64,000 nt of DNA from Modestobacter italicus (lineage in GTDB: Bacteria; Actinomycetota; Actinomycetes; Mycobacteriales; Geodermatophilaceae): NCBI RefSeq assembly GCF_000306785.1, contig NC_017955.1, forward strand, positions 558,001 through 622,000, read 5' to 3'. Position numbers and translations under genes: made by a program. How positions within the stretch are numbered: position 1 is the stretch's first letter; each line of letters begins with the position of its first letter. This document shows, piece after piece, positions 49,039 to 56,736 of this stretch. The notes beneath the pieces were generated by a model that was not told where the DNA came from, did no database searches, and saw only the letters and a list, made by a program, of their open reading frames with translations.

Positions 49039-49044
49039 TAGCGT
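49039..49044 (+). promoter_or_regulatory. -10 box TAGCGT of a likely leaderless transcript (DUF4177-Rid)
   Basis: TAGCGT ends 6 nt before the ATG at 49051, divergent from the ArsA promoter 36 bp away. Confidence 0.5.
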
Positions 49045-49050
49045 CGCGCC

Positions 49051-49224
49051 ATGACCGAATCCGCCCGCCGCACGTGGGAGTACGCCACCATCCCGCTGCT
49101 GATCCACAACACCAAGGCGATCCTCGACTCCTGGGGCGTCGACGGGTGGGAGCTGGTGACCGTGCTCTCGGGTCCCGGTGGCGGCGACCAGTTGGTGGCC
49201 TACCTCAAGCGCCCGACGAGCTGA
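49051..49224 (+). CDS. DUF4177 small protein
   Basis: A 57-residue protein: it contains TWEYATIPLLIHN, then ILDSWGVDGWELVTVL and QLVAYLKRP, the pattern of the DUF4177 family (Rv3678A in Mycobacterium). Family members are small, of unknown role, and conserved at this place beside a Rid-family gene. The stop overlaps the Rid start as TGATG. Confidence 0.88.
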   Translation: MTESARRTWEYATIPLLIHNTKAILDSWGVDGWELVTVLSGPGGGDQLVAYLKRPTS

Positions 49225-49694
49225 TGACCCAGCCCGCGCAGACCTGGACCGCCCGGCTCGCCGAACTCGGCGTCCGGCTGCCCCCGGTCGCCGCCCCCGT
49301 GGCGGCCTACGTGCCCGCCATCCGCAGCGGCCAGCTGGTCTTCACCTCCGGCCAGCTGCCCTTCGTCGATGGCGGGCTGCGCCGCACCGGCAAGGTCGGC
49401 GGCACCGTCGACATCGAGGACGCCGCCGCCGACGCCAAGGTCTGCGCGCTCAACGCGCTGGCTGCGATCGACGACCTGGTCGGGCTGGACGCCATCGCCC
49501 GGGTCATCCGGGTGGTCGGCTACGTCGCCAGCGCCGAGGGCTTCAGCGCCCAGCCGCGGGTGGTCAACGGGGCGAGCGAGTTCCTCGGCCGGGTCTTCGG
49601 CGAGGCCGGCACGCACGCCCGCAGCGCCATCGGCGTCGCCGAGCTCCCGATGAACGCCCCCGTCGAGGTCGAGCTCACCGTCGAGCTGCGATGA
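49224..49694 (+). CDS. RidA/YjgF-family protein (Rv3678-type)
   Basis: A 156-residue Rid-family protein. Features are YVPAIRSGQLVFTSGQLPFVDG, DAKVCALNALAAIDDLVG and the end MNAPVEVELTVEL. Typical RidA enzymes hydrolyse reactive imines with a conserved Arg near position 105. This subgroup has the NxAP-like segment ELPMNAPVE and a longer N-terminus, so imine deaminase activity is uncertain. It is cotranscribed with the DUF4177 gene, and a family 2 repeat follows its stop. Confidence 0.92.
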   Translation: MTQPAQTWTARLAELGVRLPPVAAPVAAYVPAIRSGQLVFTSGQLPFVDGGLRRTGKVGGTVDIEDAAADAKVCALNALAAIDDLVGLDAIARVIRVVGYVASAEGFSAQPRVVNGASEFLGRVFGEAGTHARSAIGVAELPMNAPVEVELTVELR

Positions 49695-49801
49695 CGTCGC
49701 GACCCTGCGGGCCGCACCGCGGCCAGGTGCCGGGTCGCGCTGCGTGGAGCCGCTTCCCGTGTCCCCGGCAGGGAGCCTCCGGCCCCCGTGCCGGGTCCAC
49801 C
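49693..49801 (+). repeat. Post-stop repeat, family 2, copy B
   Basis: It overlaps the Rid stop and reads CACCGCGGCCAGGTGCCGGGT (two adjoining blocks from 49715) to GGGAGCCTCCGGCCCCCG and CCGGGTCCACC. It lies directly upstream of the NUDIX gene, which copy C follows. Confidence 0.65.
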
Positions 49802-49821
49802 GCCTCCTGCGTCGGCGTGGC

Positions 49822-50628
49822 ATGACCCCTCCGGGGCCCGTCCCGATCCGGCAGGCGGCGACCGTGCTGCTGCTGCGCGACGGCACGGTCGGCCTCGAGG
49901 TCTACCTGCTCCGACGCACCCGGGGCATGCCCTTCGCCGGCGGGATGAGCGCCTACCCCGGTGGCGGCGTCGACGACCGCGACGGCGACACCGACCTGGC
50001 CTGGGTCGGCCCCCCGCCGGCCGACTGGGCAGCGGCCTTCGGCTGCGACGAGCGGCTGGCCCGCGAGCTGGTGTGCGCCGCCGTCCGGGAGACCTTCGAG
50101 GAGGCCGGCGTCCTGCTGGCCGGGCCGGCCGACGGGTCCGGCGTCGTCCCCGACGTCTCCGGCGACGACTGGGAGGCCCAGCGCCAGGCGCTGCTGGCCC
50201 GCGATCTCTCCCTGGCCGAGCTGCTCGCCGGCCGCGGCCTGGCGCTGCGGGCGGACCTGCTGCGGCCCTTCGCGCACTGGATCACCCCGCCACCGGAGCG
50301 CCGGCGCTACGACACCAAGTTCTTCGCCGCGCTGCTGCCCGCCGGGCAGGAGGCGCGCGACGTCTCCGGCGAGGCCGACGAGGCGGTCTGGACGACGCCC
50401 GCCGCCGCGCTGCAGGAGCACGCCGGCGGGAGCCGGCCGATGCTGCCGCCGACGATCCACACCCTCGGCCAGCTCGCGCCCTTCCCGGACGCCGCCGCTG
50501 CCCTCGCCGGCTCGCCGCCCGCCCCGCTGGAGCCGATCAGCCCGACCTTCGAGCAGACTCCCGACGGCAACTACGCGGTGCTCCCCGACGGCACGAGGAT
50601 CCGCATGGTCGTGCCACTACCCGCGTGA
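49822..50628 (+). CDS. NUDIX hydrolase
   Basis: A 268-residue NUDIX protein. The Nudix box is discontinuous from SAYPGGGVDD to CAAVRETFEEAGVLL (REx2EE at about 91-95), where an insert of about 25 residues separates the first Gly block from the helix. This long-insert type is common in actinobacteria and related to NUDT19-like CoA diphosphatases. The ATG at 49822 is close to the end of the family 2 repeat and has no clear ribosome-binding site. The substrate is unknown. Confidence 0.85.
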   Translation: MTPPGPVPIRQAATVLLLRDGTVGLEVYLLRRTRGMPFAGGMSAYPGGGVDDRDGDTDLAWVGPPPADWAAAFGCDERLARELVCAAVRETFEEAGVLLAGPADGSGVVPDVSGDDWEAQRQALLARDLSLAELLAGRGLALRADLLRPFAHWITPPPERRRYDTKFFAALLPAGQEARDVSGEADEAVWTTPAAALQEHAGGSRPMLPPTIHTLGQLAPFPDAAAALAGSPPAPLEPISPTFEQTPDGNYAVLPDGTRIRMVVPLPA

Positions 50629-50729
50629 TCCTGGCGGATCACACCGCGGCCAGGTGCCGGGTTGCGCTGCGCTGAGCCGTTGGCCGTGTCCCGGCGAGGG
50701 ACCCTCCGGGCCCCGTCACCGGTCCACCC
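50625..50729 (+). repeat. Post-stop repeat, family 2, copy C
   Basis: It opens with the hairpin GTGATCC-tggc-GGATCAC, whose 5' arm includes the NUDIX stop TGA. It continues with CACCGCGGCCAGGTGCCGGG and a CCTCCGGGCCCCG block. It is a direct repeat of copy B on the other side of the NUDIX gene. Confidence 0.65.
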
Positions 50730-50783
50730 CTCGCTGCGCTCGGGTCCGTACCGGTGGTCCCGTCACTCGTGGTCCCCTCGCCT

Positions 50784-50830
50784 GAACGCGAGAGGCCCGG
50801 AACTCGGTGAGTTCCGGGCCTCTCGCGTTC
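50784..50830. terminator. 22-bp perfect hairpin after crp
   Basis: GAACGCGAGAGGCCCGGAAC plus TC (50784-50805) pairs without mismatch to 50809-50830 over a 3-nt loop. It ends 10 bp from the crp stop on the minus strand and could also stop plus-strand transcription from the NUDIX gene. Confidence 0.85.
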
Positions 50831-50840
50831 GACGGTCTTC

Positions 50841-51515
50841 CTACCTCGCGCGGCGGCGGAGGCGGTCCTCGTCGAGGACGACGACGGACTTGCCCTGCAG
50901 CTGGATCCAGCCGCGGTGCACGAAGTCGGCGAGCGCCTTGTTGACCGTCTCGCGGGAGGCGCCGACCAGCTGGGCCAGCTCCTCCTGCGTCAGGTCGTGC
51001 TTGACCCGGAGGCCGTCGCTCTCCCGGCTGCCGAAGCGGTCGGCCATCTGCAGCAGCGCCTTGGCCACCCGGCCGGGCACGTCGGTGAAGATCAGGTCGG
51101 CGACGGAGTCGTTGGTGCGGCGCAGCCGGCGGGCGAGGACCCGCAGCAGCTGCTCGCCGATCTCCGGGTGCGCGGTGATCCAGGGCCGGAGCATGTTGTT
51201 CGGCATCTTGGCCAGCCGGACGTCGGTGACCGCCGTGGCGGTCGCCGTCCGGGGGCCCGGGTCGAAGACCGACAGCTCGCCGAACTGGTCCGACGGACCC
51301 ATGACGGCCAGCACGTTCTCGCGCCCGTCGGGCGCCCGCCGGGACAGCTTGATCTTGCCGGAGAGGACGACGTACAGGCTGTCGCCCGACTCGCCCTCGT
51401 TGAAGACGACGCGGCCCCGGGGCAGGGTCACCGTCTCCAGCGAGCTGGCCACCGGCTCGGCAGCCTCTTCCGACAGTCCCTGGAAGAGACCGGACTGGGC
51501 AAGGACCTCGTCCAC
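50841..51515 (-). CDS. crp: Crp/Fnr family regulator (mycobacterial CRP type)
   Basis: A 224-residue cAMP-receptor-type regulator, the same length as Mycobacterium tuberculosis CRP (Rv3676). The cyclic nucleotide domain contains [29 protein letters not shown] in the phosphate-binding cassette region, with [18 protein letters not shown] as the core. The DNA-binding HTH is [24 protein letters not shown] (about 170-193). The GTG at 51515 gives the conserved N-terminus [13 protein letters not shown] and follows GAGAGG. In mycobacteria it controls respiration, resuscitation and cAMP-responsive genes. Confidence 0.95.
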   Translation of the reverse strand: MDEVLAQSGLFQGLSEEAAEPVASSLETVTLPRGRVVFNEGESGDSLYVVLSGKIKLSRRAPDGRENVLAVMGPSDQFGELSVFDPGPRTATATAVTDVRLAKMPNNMLRPWITAHPEIGEQLLRVLARRLRRTNDSVADLIFTDVPGRVAKALLQMADRFGSRESDGLRVKHDLTQEELAQLVGASRETVNKALADFVHRGWIQLQGKSVVVLDEDRLRRRAR

Positions 51516-51676
51516 GTGCACCTCTCGCAACGTCCTCACGGGTGCGATGGCGACCCGCGTCCAGGAGAGTCTAGGGCCTGTGGCTGACCTCACCAGTGCA
51601 CTGAGTCACCGGACTGCCCACTCTGAGTGGCTCCGGGGGTCGTCCCTCCCGGTGAGCGGGCCGGGTGTGCATCCGC

Positions 51677-51961
51677 TCAGTCGGCGTGCTGGGGTTGCTC
51701 GCTGGGCTCGGTCACCCGGTCGGTGAGCACCGGACTGGGCACCCGGCGGCCGCGGCCCCGGCGCCGGGCCCGCCACCGGGACATCGCCCGGCGGATGCCG
51801 GAGTGGGCCAGCGTGCCGACCTCGGCCTCGGTGGCGGTGCCCAGGAAGTCCTCGACCTCGCGCTGCGAGGTGGGCCGGCGCAGCGGCTCCTCGACCCGCT
51901 CCATGACGAGCAGGAAGGCGATGAGCAACGGCGGGAACAGGATGACGATGAGGGCGACCAC
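51677..51961 (-). CDS. Small membrane protein (Rv3675-like position)
   Basis: A 94-residue protein with one N-terminal membrane helix (VVALIVILFPPLLIAFLLVMERVEEP, about 1-26). A basic stretch follows (RRAMSRWRARRRGRGRR). The GTG at 51961 has an excellent ribosome-binding site (GGAGGTG). It sits between crp and nth, where mycobacteria also encode a small membrane protein. I do not know its function. The region of 161 bp downstream, to crp, holds a 13-bp palindrome CCACTCTGAGTGG at 51618-51630 and nothing else clear. Confidence 0.72.
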   Translation of the reverse strand: MVALIVILFPPLLIAFLLVMERVEEPLRRPTSQREVEDFLGTATEAEVGTLAHSGIRRAMSRWRARRRGRGRRVPSPVLTDRVTEPSEQPQHAD

Positions 51962-52094
51962 GTGCACCTCCTCGGCGACGTCTGCGGGCAGGCCGCCCAG
52001 GTGAGGACGACGTCGGTCGTGCGGTCTGATGGTGGCGCGCTGTCCGTTGGGCCGCGCACCGCCGTCGAGTATGACGGTCGGCGCCCGGCAGCGT

Positions 52095-52163
52095 ACGTGC
52101 GGCGGAGGCCGTGTTGCACCTGCGGCGGAGCCTGTGTCGCACGTGCGGCAGAGCCTGGGGGAG
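52095..52163. repeat. Three tandem copies of a 23-bp repeat upstream of nth
   Basis: Copies at 52095-52117, 52118-52140 and 52141-52163 share AC(G/C)TGCGGC(G/A)GAG and a following TGT(T/C)GC in the first two. The period of 23 is not a multiple of 3, so the repeat is non-coding. This argues against an nth start upstream of it. Confidence 0.7.
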
Positions 52164-52171
52164 GCGACGCC

Positions 52172-52177
52172 TACCCT
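52172..52177 (+). promoter_or_regulatory. -10 box TACCCT of a likely leaderless nth transcript
   Basis: TACCCT ends 7 nt before the GTG at 52185. Confidence 0.45.
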
Positions 52178-52184
52178 CACTCGC

Positions 52185-52997
52185 GTGTCCCGGCCCGCCA
52201 CCGCACCCGACGCCCTCCCGGCCTACACACGACCCGTACCGCCCCGGCGTCCCGGTCGCGCGGCGCGGCTGGGGATCTCCCCGTTCGACCCGGAGGAGAG
52301 CCCGCTGGGGCGCACCCGGCGGGCCCGGCGGATGGCCCGGGAGCTGGCGGCCATCCACCCGGACGCGCACTGCGAGCTGGACTTCACCACCCCGCTGGAG
52401 CTGCTCGTGGCCACCGTCCTGTCGGCGCAGACCACCGACCGGACGGTCAACAAGGTCACCCCGGCGCTGTTCGCCCGCTACCCCGACGCGTACGCCTACG
52501 CCAGCGCCGACCGGGACGAGCTGGAGACGATCCTGAAGCCGACCGGCTTCTTCCGGGCCAAGGCCACCTCGGTGATCGGCCTGGGGCAGGCGCTGGTCGA
52601 GCGCTTCGACGGGGAGGTGCCCGGGAAGCTGGTCGACCTCGTCACGCTCCCGGGCGTGGGCCGCAAGACCGCCAACGTGGTGCTCGGCAACGCCTTCGGC
52701 GTCCCCGGGCTCACCGTGGACACCCACTTCGGCCGGCTGGTGCGCCGCTTCGGCTGGACGGCGGAGGAGGACCCGGTCAAGGTCGAGACCGAGATCGCGG
52801 CGATCGTCCCCAGGAAGGAGTGGACGATGTTCTCCCACCGCGTGATCTTCCACGGCCGGCGGGTGTGCCACGCGAAGAAGCCCGCCTGCGGGGCCTGCGG
52901 GCTGGCCGCCTGGTGCCCCTCCTACGGTATCGGGCCGCTGGACCCCGAGGTCGCCGAGAAGCTGGTCAAGACCCCCGCTGCCTCGGACACCGAGTGA
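52185..52997 (+). CDS. nth: Endonuclease III
   Basis: A 270-residue DNA glycosylase/AP lyase that removes oxidised pyrimidines. The helix-hairpin-helix is [21 protein letters not shown] with catalytic K161, and the general base is D179 in VDTHFGR. Their spacing of 18 equals that in Escherichia coli Nth (K120/D138). The [4Fe-4S] cluster has C-x6-C-x2-C-x5-C in [17 protein letters not shown]. An extra Pro/Arg-rich N-terminus of about 45 residues precedes the core. The stop overlaps the TlpA-like gene (GTGA). Confidence 0.95.
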   Translation: MSRPATAPDALPAYTRPVPPRRPGRAARLGISPFDPEESPLGRTRRARRMARELAAIHPDAHCELDFTTPLELLVATVLSAQTTDRTVNKVTPALFARYPDAYAYASADRDELETILKPTGFFRAKATSVIGLGQALVERFDGEVPGKLVDLVTLPGVGRKTANVVLGNAFGVPGLTVDTHFGRLVRRFGWTAEEDPVKVETEIAAIVPRKEWTMFSHRVIFHGRRVCHAKKPACGACGLAAWCPSYGIGPLDPEVAEKLVKTPAASDTE

Positions 52998-53584
52998 GCC
53001 GCGCCCTGCGCGCCGCCGGCGCCCTGCTGGTGCTGTTCGCGCTGCTGGCGGGCTGCACGTCGGCGGAGTCCGACGAGCCGGCGCCGACGCCGGCGAGCAG
53101 CGACCTGGAGTCCCTCGACGCCGACCTGCAGCCCTGCCCGGAGCAGCCCGACCAGCCGGCCGCCGACAGCGACCTGCCCGCCACGGTCTTCGACTGCTTC
53201 GGCGGCGGCACCCTCGACCTCAGCCGCGCCCCCGGGGTGCCGACCGTGGTCAATCTCTGGGCCAGCTGGTGCGGGCCCTGCCGGGAGGAGCTGCCGCTGG
53301 TGCAGCAGCTCGCCGACGCCGGCGGTGAGCGGGTGCGGGTGCTCGGCGTGGCCAGCCTCGACGGCGCCTCCCAGACGGCGTCCTTCGCGAAGGACGCCGC
53401 GATCAGCTTCCCGAGCGCCTTCGACGGCGAGGGGGAGGTGATGGCCGCGATCGGGGTCAACACGCTGCCGCACACGATCTTCCTCGCCGCCGACGGCTCC
53501 ATCGCCTACGTGCAGGTCGGTCAGGTGCAGTCGCTCGCGGAGTTCGAGCAGCTGGTCGCCGACCACTTGGGCGTGCAGCTGTGA
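52994..53584 (+). CDS. TlpA-like thioredoxin-fold lipoprotein
   Basis: A 196-residue exported thiol-disulfide protein. The signal peptide ends in the lipobox LLAGC (C about 21), followed by a Ser/Asp/Pro linker. The thioredoxin fold has [17 protein letters not shown] with the redox pair C93/C96 and a cis-Pro region NTLPHTIFL. It probably reduces extracytoplasmic disulfides, for example in cytochrome c assembly, though no such genes are nearby. It is in the conserved nth-thioredoxin-NUDIX-marP order, and both ends overlap neighbouring genes (GTGA). Confidence 0.93.
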   Translation: MSRALRAAGALLVLFALLAGCTSAESDEPAPTPASSDLESLDADLQPCPEQPDQPAADSDLPATVFDCFGGGTLDLSRAPGVPTVVNLWASWCGPCREELPLVQQLADAGGERVRVLGVASLDGASQTASFAKDAAISFPSAFDGEGEVMAAIGVNTLPHTIFLAADGSIAYVQVGQVQSLAEFEQLVADHLGVQL

Positions 53585-54348
53585 CGCTCCCCGCCGACGA
53601 GCTCGCCGGGCTGCCGGAGCACGTCCAGCGGCTGGTCGCGCACGCCGGCGAGCTGCCGCTGTGGCACCGGCACGGCGCGCCCTCGGCCACCGCCCGCCGC
53701 TCCGCCGTCCTCATCCTGTTCGGGCAGGGCCCCGGCGGCCCGGACGTGCTGCTGATCGAGAAGTCCGCGCACCTGCGCAGCCACGCCGGGCAGCCGGCGT
53801 TCCCCGGCGGCGGCGCCGACCCGGGGGAGGACTACCCGGTCGGCACCGCGCTGCGCGAGGCGCAGGAGGAGGTCGGCGTCGACCCGGCGAGCGTGCGGGT
53901 GCTGGCGACGCTGCCGGCGCTGTTCCTCGGCCCGTCGGACAACGTCGTCGTCCCGGTGGTCGGCTGGTGGGACGACCCGCGGGAGATCGCGACCGCCGAC
54001 CCGCGCGAGGTGGCGAAGGTCGCCCGGGTGCCGCTGGCGCAGCTGGTCGACCCGGCGAACCGGTTCCGGGTGCGGCACCCCGCCGGGTACGTGGGGCCCG
54101 CGTTCGGGGTGGCCGGCATGGTCGTCTGGGGCTTCACCGCCGGCCTGCTGGACGCCGTCCTGCAGGCCGCGGGGCTGAGCCTGCCCTGGGACGCCGGCGA
54201 CGTCCGGCCGCTCACCGGCCTGGCCGCGGCGGCACCGGCGGACTCCGAGGAGGAGCCGGTGGACTCCGACGTCGCCGACCGCGCCGCGCCGACGGTCGCC
54301 GACGACGGAGGACGGACAGGTTCGCCGCGTACCGTCCCCGGACCATGA
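53581..54348 (+). CDS. NUDIX hydrolase, CoA pyrophosphatase type
   Basis: A 255-residue NUDIX enzyme. The region LLIEKSAHLRSHAGQPAFPGGGADPGED is the UPF0035 signature of CoA diphosphatases, and the Nudix box continues TALREAQEEVGVDP. It probably cleaves CoA or acyl-CoA to phosphopantetheine and ADP. The last 45 residues (from about 210) are acidic, low complexity and absent from most relatives. The GTG overlaps the upstream stop, and its own stop overlaps the small cupredoxin-like ORF (ATGA). Confidence 0.92.
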   Translation: MTLPADELAGLPEHVQRLVAHAGELPLWHRHGAPSATARRSAVLILFGQGPGGPDVLLIEKSAHLRSHAGQPAFPGGGADPGEDYPVGTALREAQEEVGVDPASVRVLATLPALFLGPSDNVVVPVVGWWDDPREIATADPREVAKVARVPLAQLVDPANRFRVRHPAGYVGPAFGVAGMVVWGFTAGLLDAVLQAAGLSLPWDAGDVRPLTGLAAAAPADSEEEPVDSDVADRAAPTVADDGGRTGSPRTVPGP

Positions 54349-54530
54349 GCCCGGCCCGGTCCCGCGCTGCGCGCGGAAGCGGCCGGCCGGCCCCGTTCGG
54401 CGGGCTGCTGGCCGGCCTGCTGCTGGCAGAGACGATCGAGTTCACCGTCAGCGCGCCGGGTGACCACCCCGTCGAGTGCAGCTTCCACGCCGCGCTCGGG
54501 CAGGTGGGCACCATGACGGTGAGCGGGTGA
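54345..54530 (+). CDS. Cupredoxin C-terminal fragment (61 residues)
   Basis: A small ORF fits exactly between the NUDIX gene (ATGA overlap) and marP (TGATG overlap). After a basic and hydrophobic start comes IEFTVSAPGDHPVECSFHA and then ALGQVGTMTVSG. This matches the end of a plastocyanin-like cupredoxin: C-x2-H, then the axial-ligand position, here Gln instead of Met, and G-T-x-x-V. The upstream strands and the first copper His are missing, so it looks like the remnant of a longer exported copper protein, or a very small product. The tight coupling suggests it is still translated. Confidence 0.5.
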   Translation: MSPARSRAARGSGRPAPFGGLLAGLLLAETIEFTVSAPGDHPVECSFHAALGQVGTMTVSG

Positions 54531-55711
54531 TGTCCCTCGTCGACCTGGCCCTCATCGTCCTCGCGCTGGTGTTCGCGCTGTCCGGCTTCCGGCAGGGGCT
54601 GATCGTCTCCGCGGCCTCCTTCGTCGGCTTCTTCGGCGGCGCGGTGCTCGGCGCCCAGCTGTCCGGGCCGCTCGCCGACGACATCGCCGACTCCTCGGTC
54701 ACCCGGGTGTTCGTGGCCCTGGTCGTGGTGCTCGCCGGTGCCCTGCTGGGGCAGCTGCTGGCCGGGGTGATCGGCCGCGCGGTGCGCACCCGGGTCACCT
54801 GGGAGCCGGCCAAGATGGTCGACGCCGTGGCCGGGGCGGTCGTCTCGGCGGCCGCCGTCCTGCTGGTGGCGTGGATGGTGGCCACCCCGCTGGCCAGCTC
54901 GCCGTTCCCCGGGGTCGCCGGGCAGGTGCGCCAGTCGGCGCTGGTGCAGGTCGTGGACCGGACGGTGCCCTCGCAGGTGCGCTCGCTCTACGACTCGCTG
55001 CGGACGGCGATCGACCGGCAGGGCCTGCCCGACGTGCTCGACCCGCTCACCCCGACCGAGGCGCGGGACGTCCCCGCGCCGGACCAGGCGCTGCTGGACA
55101 GCCCCGTCGTCGGCAGCGTGCAGGGCTCGGTGGTGCAGATCCGGGGGATCGCGGCGTCCTGCTCCCGGCAGATCGACGGCTCCGGCTTCGTCTTCGCCGA
55201 CCAGCGGGTGATGACCAACGCGCACGTGCTGGCCGGGGTCAGCGACCCGCAGGTCACCGCCGAGGGCGAGGCGTACGACGCGACGCCGGTGTACGTCGAC
55301 GAGGAGACCGACATCGCCGTCCTCGCCGTGCCCGGGCTGCCGCAGGTGCCGCTGCGCTTCACCCCGAGCCCGGTGGACACCGGCGCGGACGCGATCGTGA
55401 TGGGCTACCCGGGCGGCGGCGGCCTGTACGTGGGTCCGGCCCGGGTCCGGGACCGCGGGGAGATCAGCGGACCGGACTTCCGCTCCACCCGGACCGTGCA
55501 GCGGGACGTCTACGCCCTGTACGGGCAGGTGCGGGCAGGCAACTCCGGCGGCCCCCTGCTGGCCACCGACGGCTCGGTGCTGGGCGTCGTCTTCGCCTCC
55601 GCGATCGACGACCCGGACACCGGCTACGCGCTCACCGCGGCCGAGGTCGCCGACGCGGCGGCCACCGGGACCGCTGCGGTCGCCGCGGTCGACACCGGTC
55701 CCTGCGAATGA
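54530..55711 (+). CDS. marP: Membrane-anchored periplasmic serine protease MarP
   Basis: A 393-residue protein close to Mycobacterium tuberculosis MarP (Rv3671c, 397 aa), which protects cells against acid and oxidative stress. The CvpA-like N-terminal half has four membrane helices from LVDLALIVLALVFALSGFRQG to VVSAAAVLLVAWMVATPLA. The chymotrypsin-fold protease has H232 in TNAHVL, D261 in EETDIAVL and S339 in AGNSGGPLL. Cysteines near 218 and at the C-terminus could form the regulatory disulfide known from MarP. The ATG at 54530 overlaps the small ORF before it. Confidence 0.94.
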   Translation: MSLVDLALIVLALVFALSGFRQGLIVSAASFVGFFGGAVLGAQLSGPLADDIADSSVTRVFVALVVVLAGALLGQLLAGVIGRAVRTRVTWEPAKMVDAVAGAVVSAAAVLLVAWMVATPLASSPFPGVAGQVRQSALVQVVDRTVPSQVRSLYDSLRTAIDRQGLPDVLDPLTPTEARDVPAPDQALLDSPVVGSVQGSVVQIRGIAASCSRQIDGSGFVFADQRVMTNAHVLAGVSDPQVTAEGEAYDATPVYVDEETDIAVLAVPGLPQVPLRFTPSPVDTGADAIVMGYPGGGGLYVGPARVRDRGEISGPDFRSTRTVQRDVYALYGQVRAGNSGGPLLATDGSVLGVVFASAIDDPDTGYALTAAEVADAAATGTAAVAAVDTGPCE

Positions 55712-55767
55712 AAGGACCTCGTTCCCCCCACGCTTCGCAAGCTCAGCGCGGGCCCCTGAACGAGGCC
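55711..55767 (+). repeat. Post-stop structured element, family 1, copy 6
   Basis: It begins at the last base of the marP stop. Here the otherwise constant CCCC/GGGG is CCTC/GAGG, a compensated change. Outer arms are GTTC/GAAC, inner arms CGCT/AGCG, and the loop is TCGCAAGCTC. Confidence 0.8.
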
Positions 55768-55799
55768 GGCGGCTGGGTGCGGCGCGCAGCTGGGTTGCG

Positions 55800-56729
55800 C
55801 TAGGGGGTCGCCCAGCCGGCGATGGCGGCGGTGACGTCGGCGGGGGTCTCCTCCTGCGGGAAGTGGCCGGCGCCGGGCAGCTCGCGCCACTCGTAGGCCC
55901 CGGCGACGTAGCGGTCGGAGCCGAGGGCGGTGCGCGGCAGGACGTAGGGATCGAGGGCGCCGTGCAGCTGCAGGGTGGGCGCGGTGACCGGTGCGGCCAT
56001 CCGGCGGGCGAAGCGCAGCCCGTCGGGCCGCAGCTGGGAGCGGCCGGCCCAGCGGTAGTACTCCATCGCGCCGTAGGCGGCCTGCGGGATCCGGGAGGCC
56101 GCCCGGTAGCGGTCCACCGCCTCGGCGAAGTCCGCGGTCTGCACCCAGGCCGGCCCCGCCCAGCGGCGCATCAGGTCGGCGACGGGGTCGTCGTCGGCCC
56201 GGGTGAGCCGCCGCTCGGGGAGCCGGGGGAGCTGGTAGTGCAGCGCGTAGGCCAGCGCGCGCCGCTGGCGCCCGTCGGTGACCGAGGCGCGCAGCCGCCG
56301 CGGGTGCGCCGCCCCGATGACGACGAGCCGGCGCACGCTGCGCGGGTGCAGCGCGGCCATGGTCCAGCCGACCAACCCGCCCCAGTCCGCGCCGACGACG
56401 ACGGCGTCGGTCTCGCCGAGCGCGCGGATCACCGCGGCGGCGTCGGCGGCGGCGGTGGGCAGGTCGTAGCCGCGCGGCGGCTTGTCGCTGGCGCCGTAGC
56501 CGCGCAGGTCCGGGGCGACCACGCGCAACCCGGCCGCGGCCAGGCCGGTGAGCTGGTGCCGCCAGGTCCACCAGAACTGAGGGAAGCCGTGCAGCAGCAG
56601 GACCAGCGGACCGTCACCGGCCTCGGCGGCGTGCAACCGGACGCCGTTGGCCGAGACGTCGCGGTGCGCCCAGGGGCCGGGGAGCAGGACGCTGGTCGCG
56701 TCCGGCTGCCCGTCCTGGGGTTCGGTCAT
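55800..56729 (-). CDS. Alpha/beta hydrolase, epoxide hydrolase type (EphE-like)
   Basis: A 309-residue alpha/beta hydrolase. HGFPQFWWTWRHQL supplies the oxyanion-hole motif HGxP. The nucleophile is the Asp of VVGADWGGLVGW, which marks epoxide hydrolases and haloalkane dehalogenases. The acid Asp is in GALDPYVLP and the base His in GAGHFPQEE. A lid Tyr pair typical of epoxide hydrolases could be in MEYYRWAGRS. It occupies the place of EphE (Rv3670) next to marP. The natural substrate is unknown. Confidence 0.9.
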   Translation of the reverse strand: MTEPQDGQPDATSVLLPGPWAHRDVSANGVRLHAAEAGDGPLVLLLHGFPQFWWTWRHQLTGLAAAGLRVVAPDLRGYGASDKPPRGYDLPTAAADAAAVIRALGETDAVVVGADWGGLVGWTMAALHPRSVRRLVVIGAAHPRRLRASVTDGRQRRALAYALHYQLPRLPERRLTRADDDPVADLMRRWAGPAWVQTADFAEAVDRYRAASRIPQAAYGAMEYYRWAGRSQLRPDGLRFARRMAAPVTAPTLQLHGALDPYVLPRTALGSDRYVAGAYEWRELPGAGHFPQEETPADVTAAIAGWATP

Positions 56730-56736
56730 GCAGGGA

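Noticed and set aside
51618-51630. 13-bp palindrome CCACTCTGAGTGG as a Crp autoregulatory site
   Set aside because: It does not match the mycobacterial CRP consensus, and it is over 100 bp upstream of the crp start. It is noted but not annotated as an operator.
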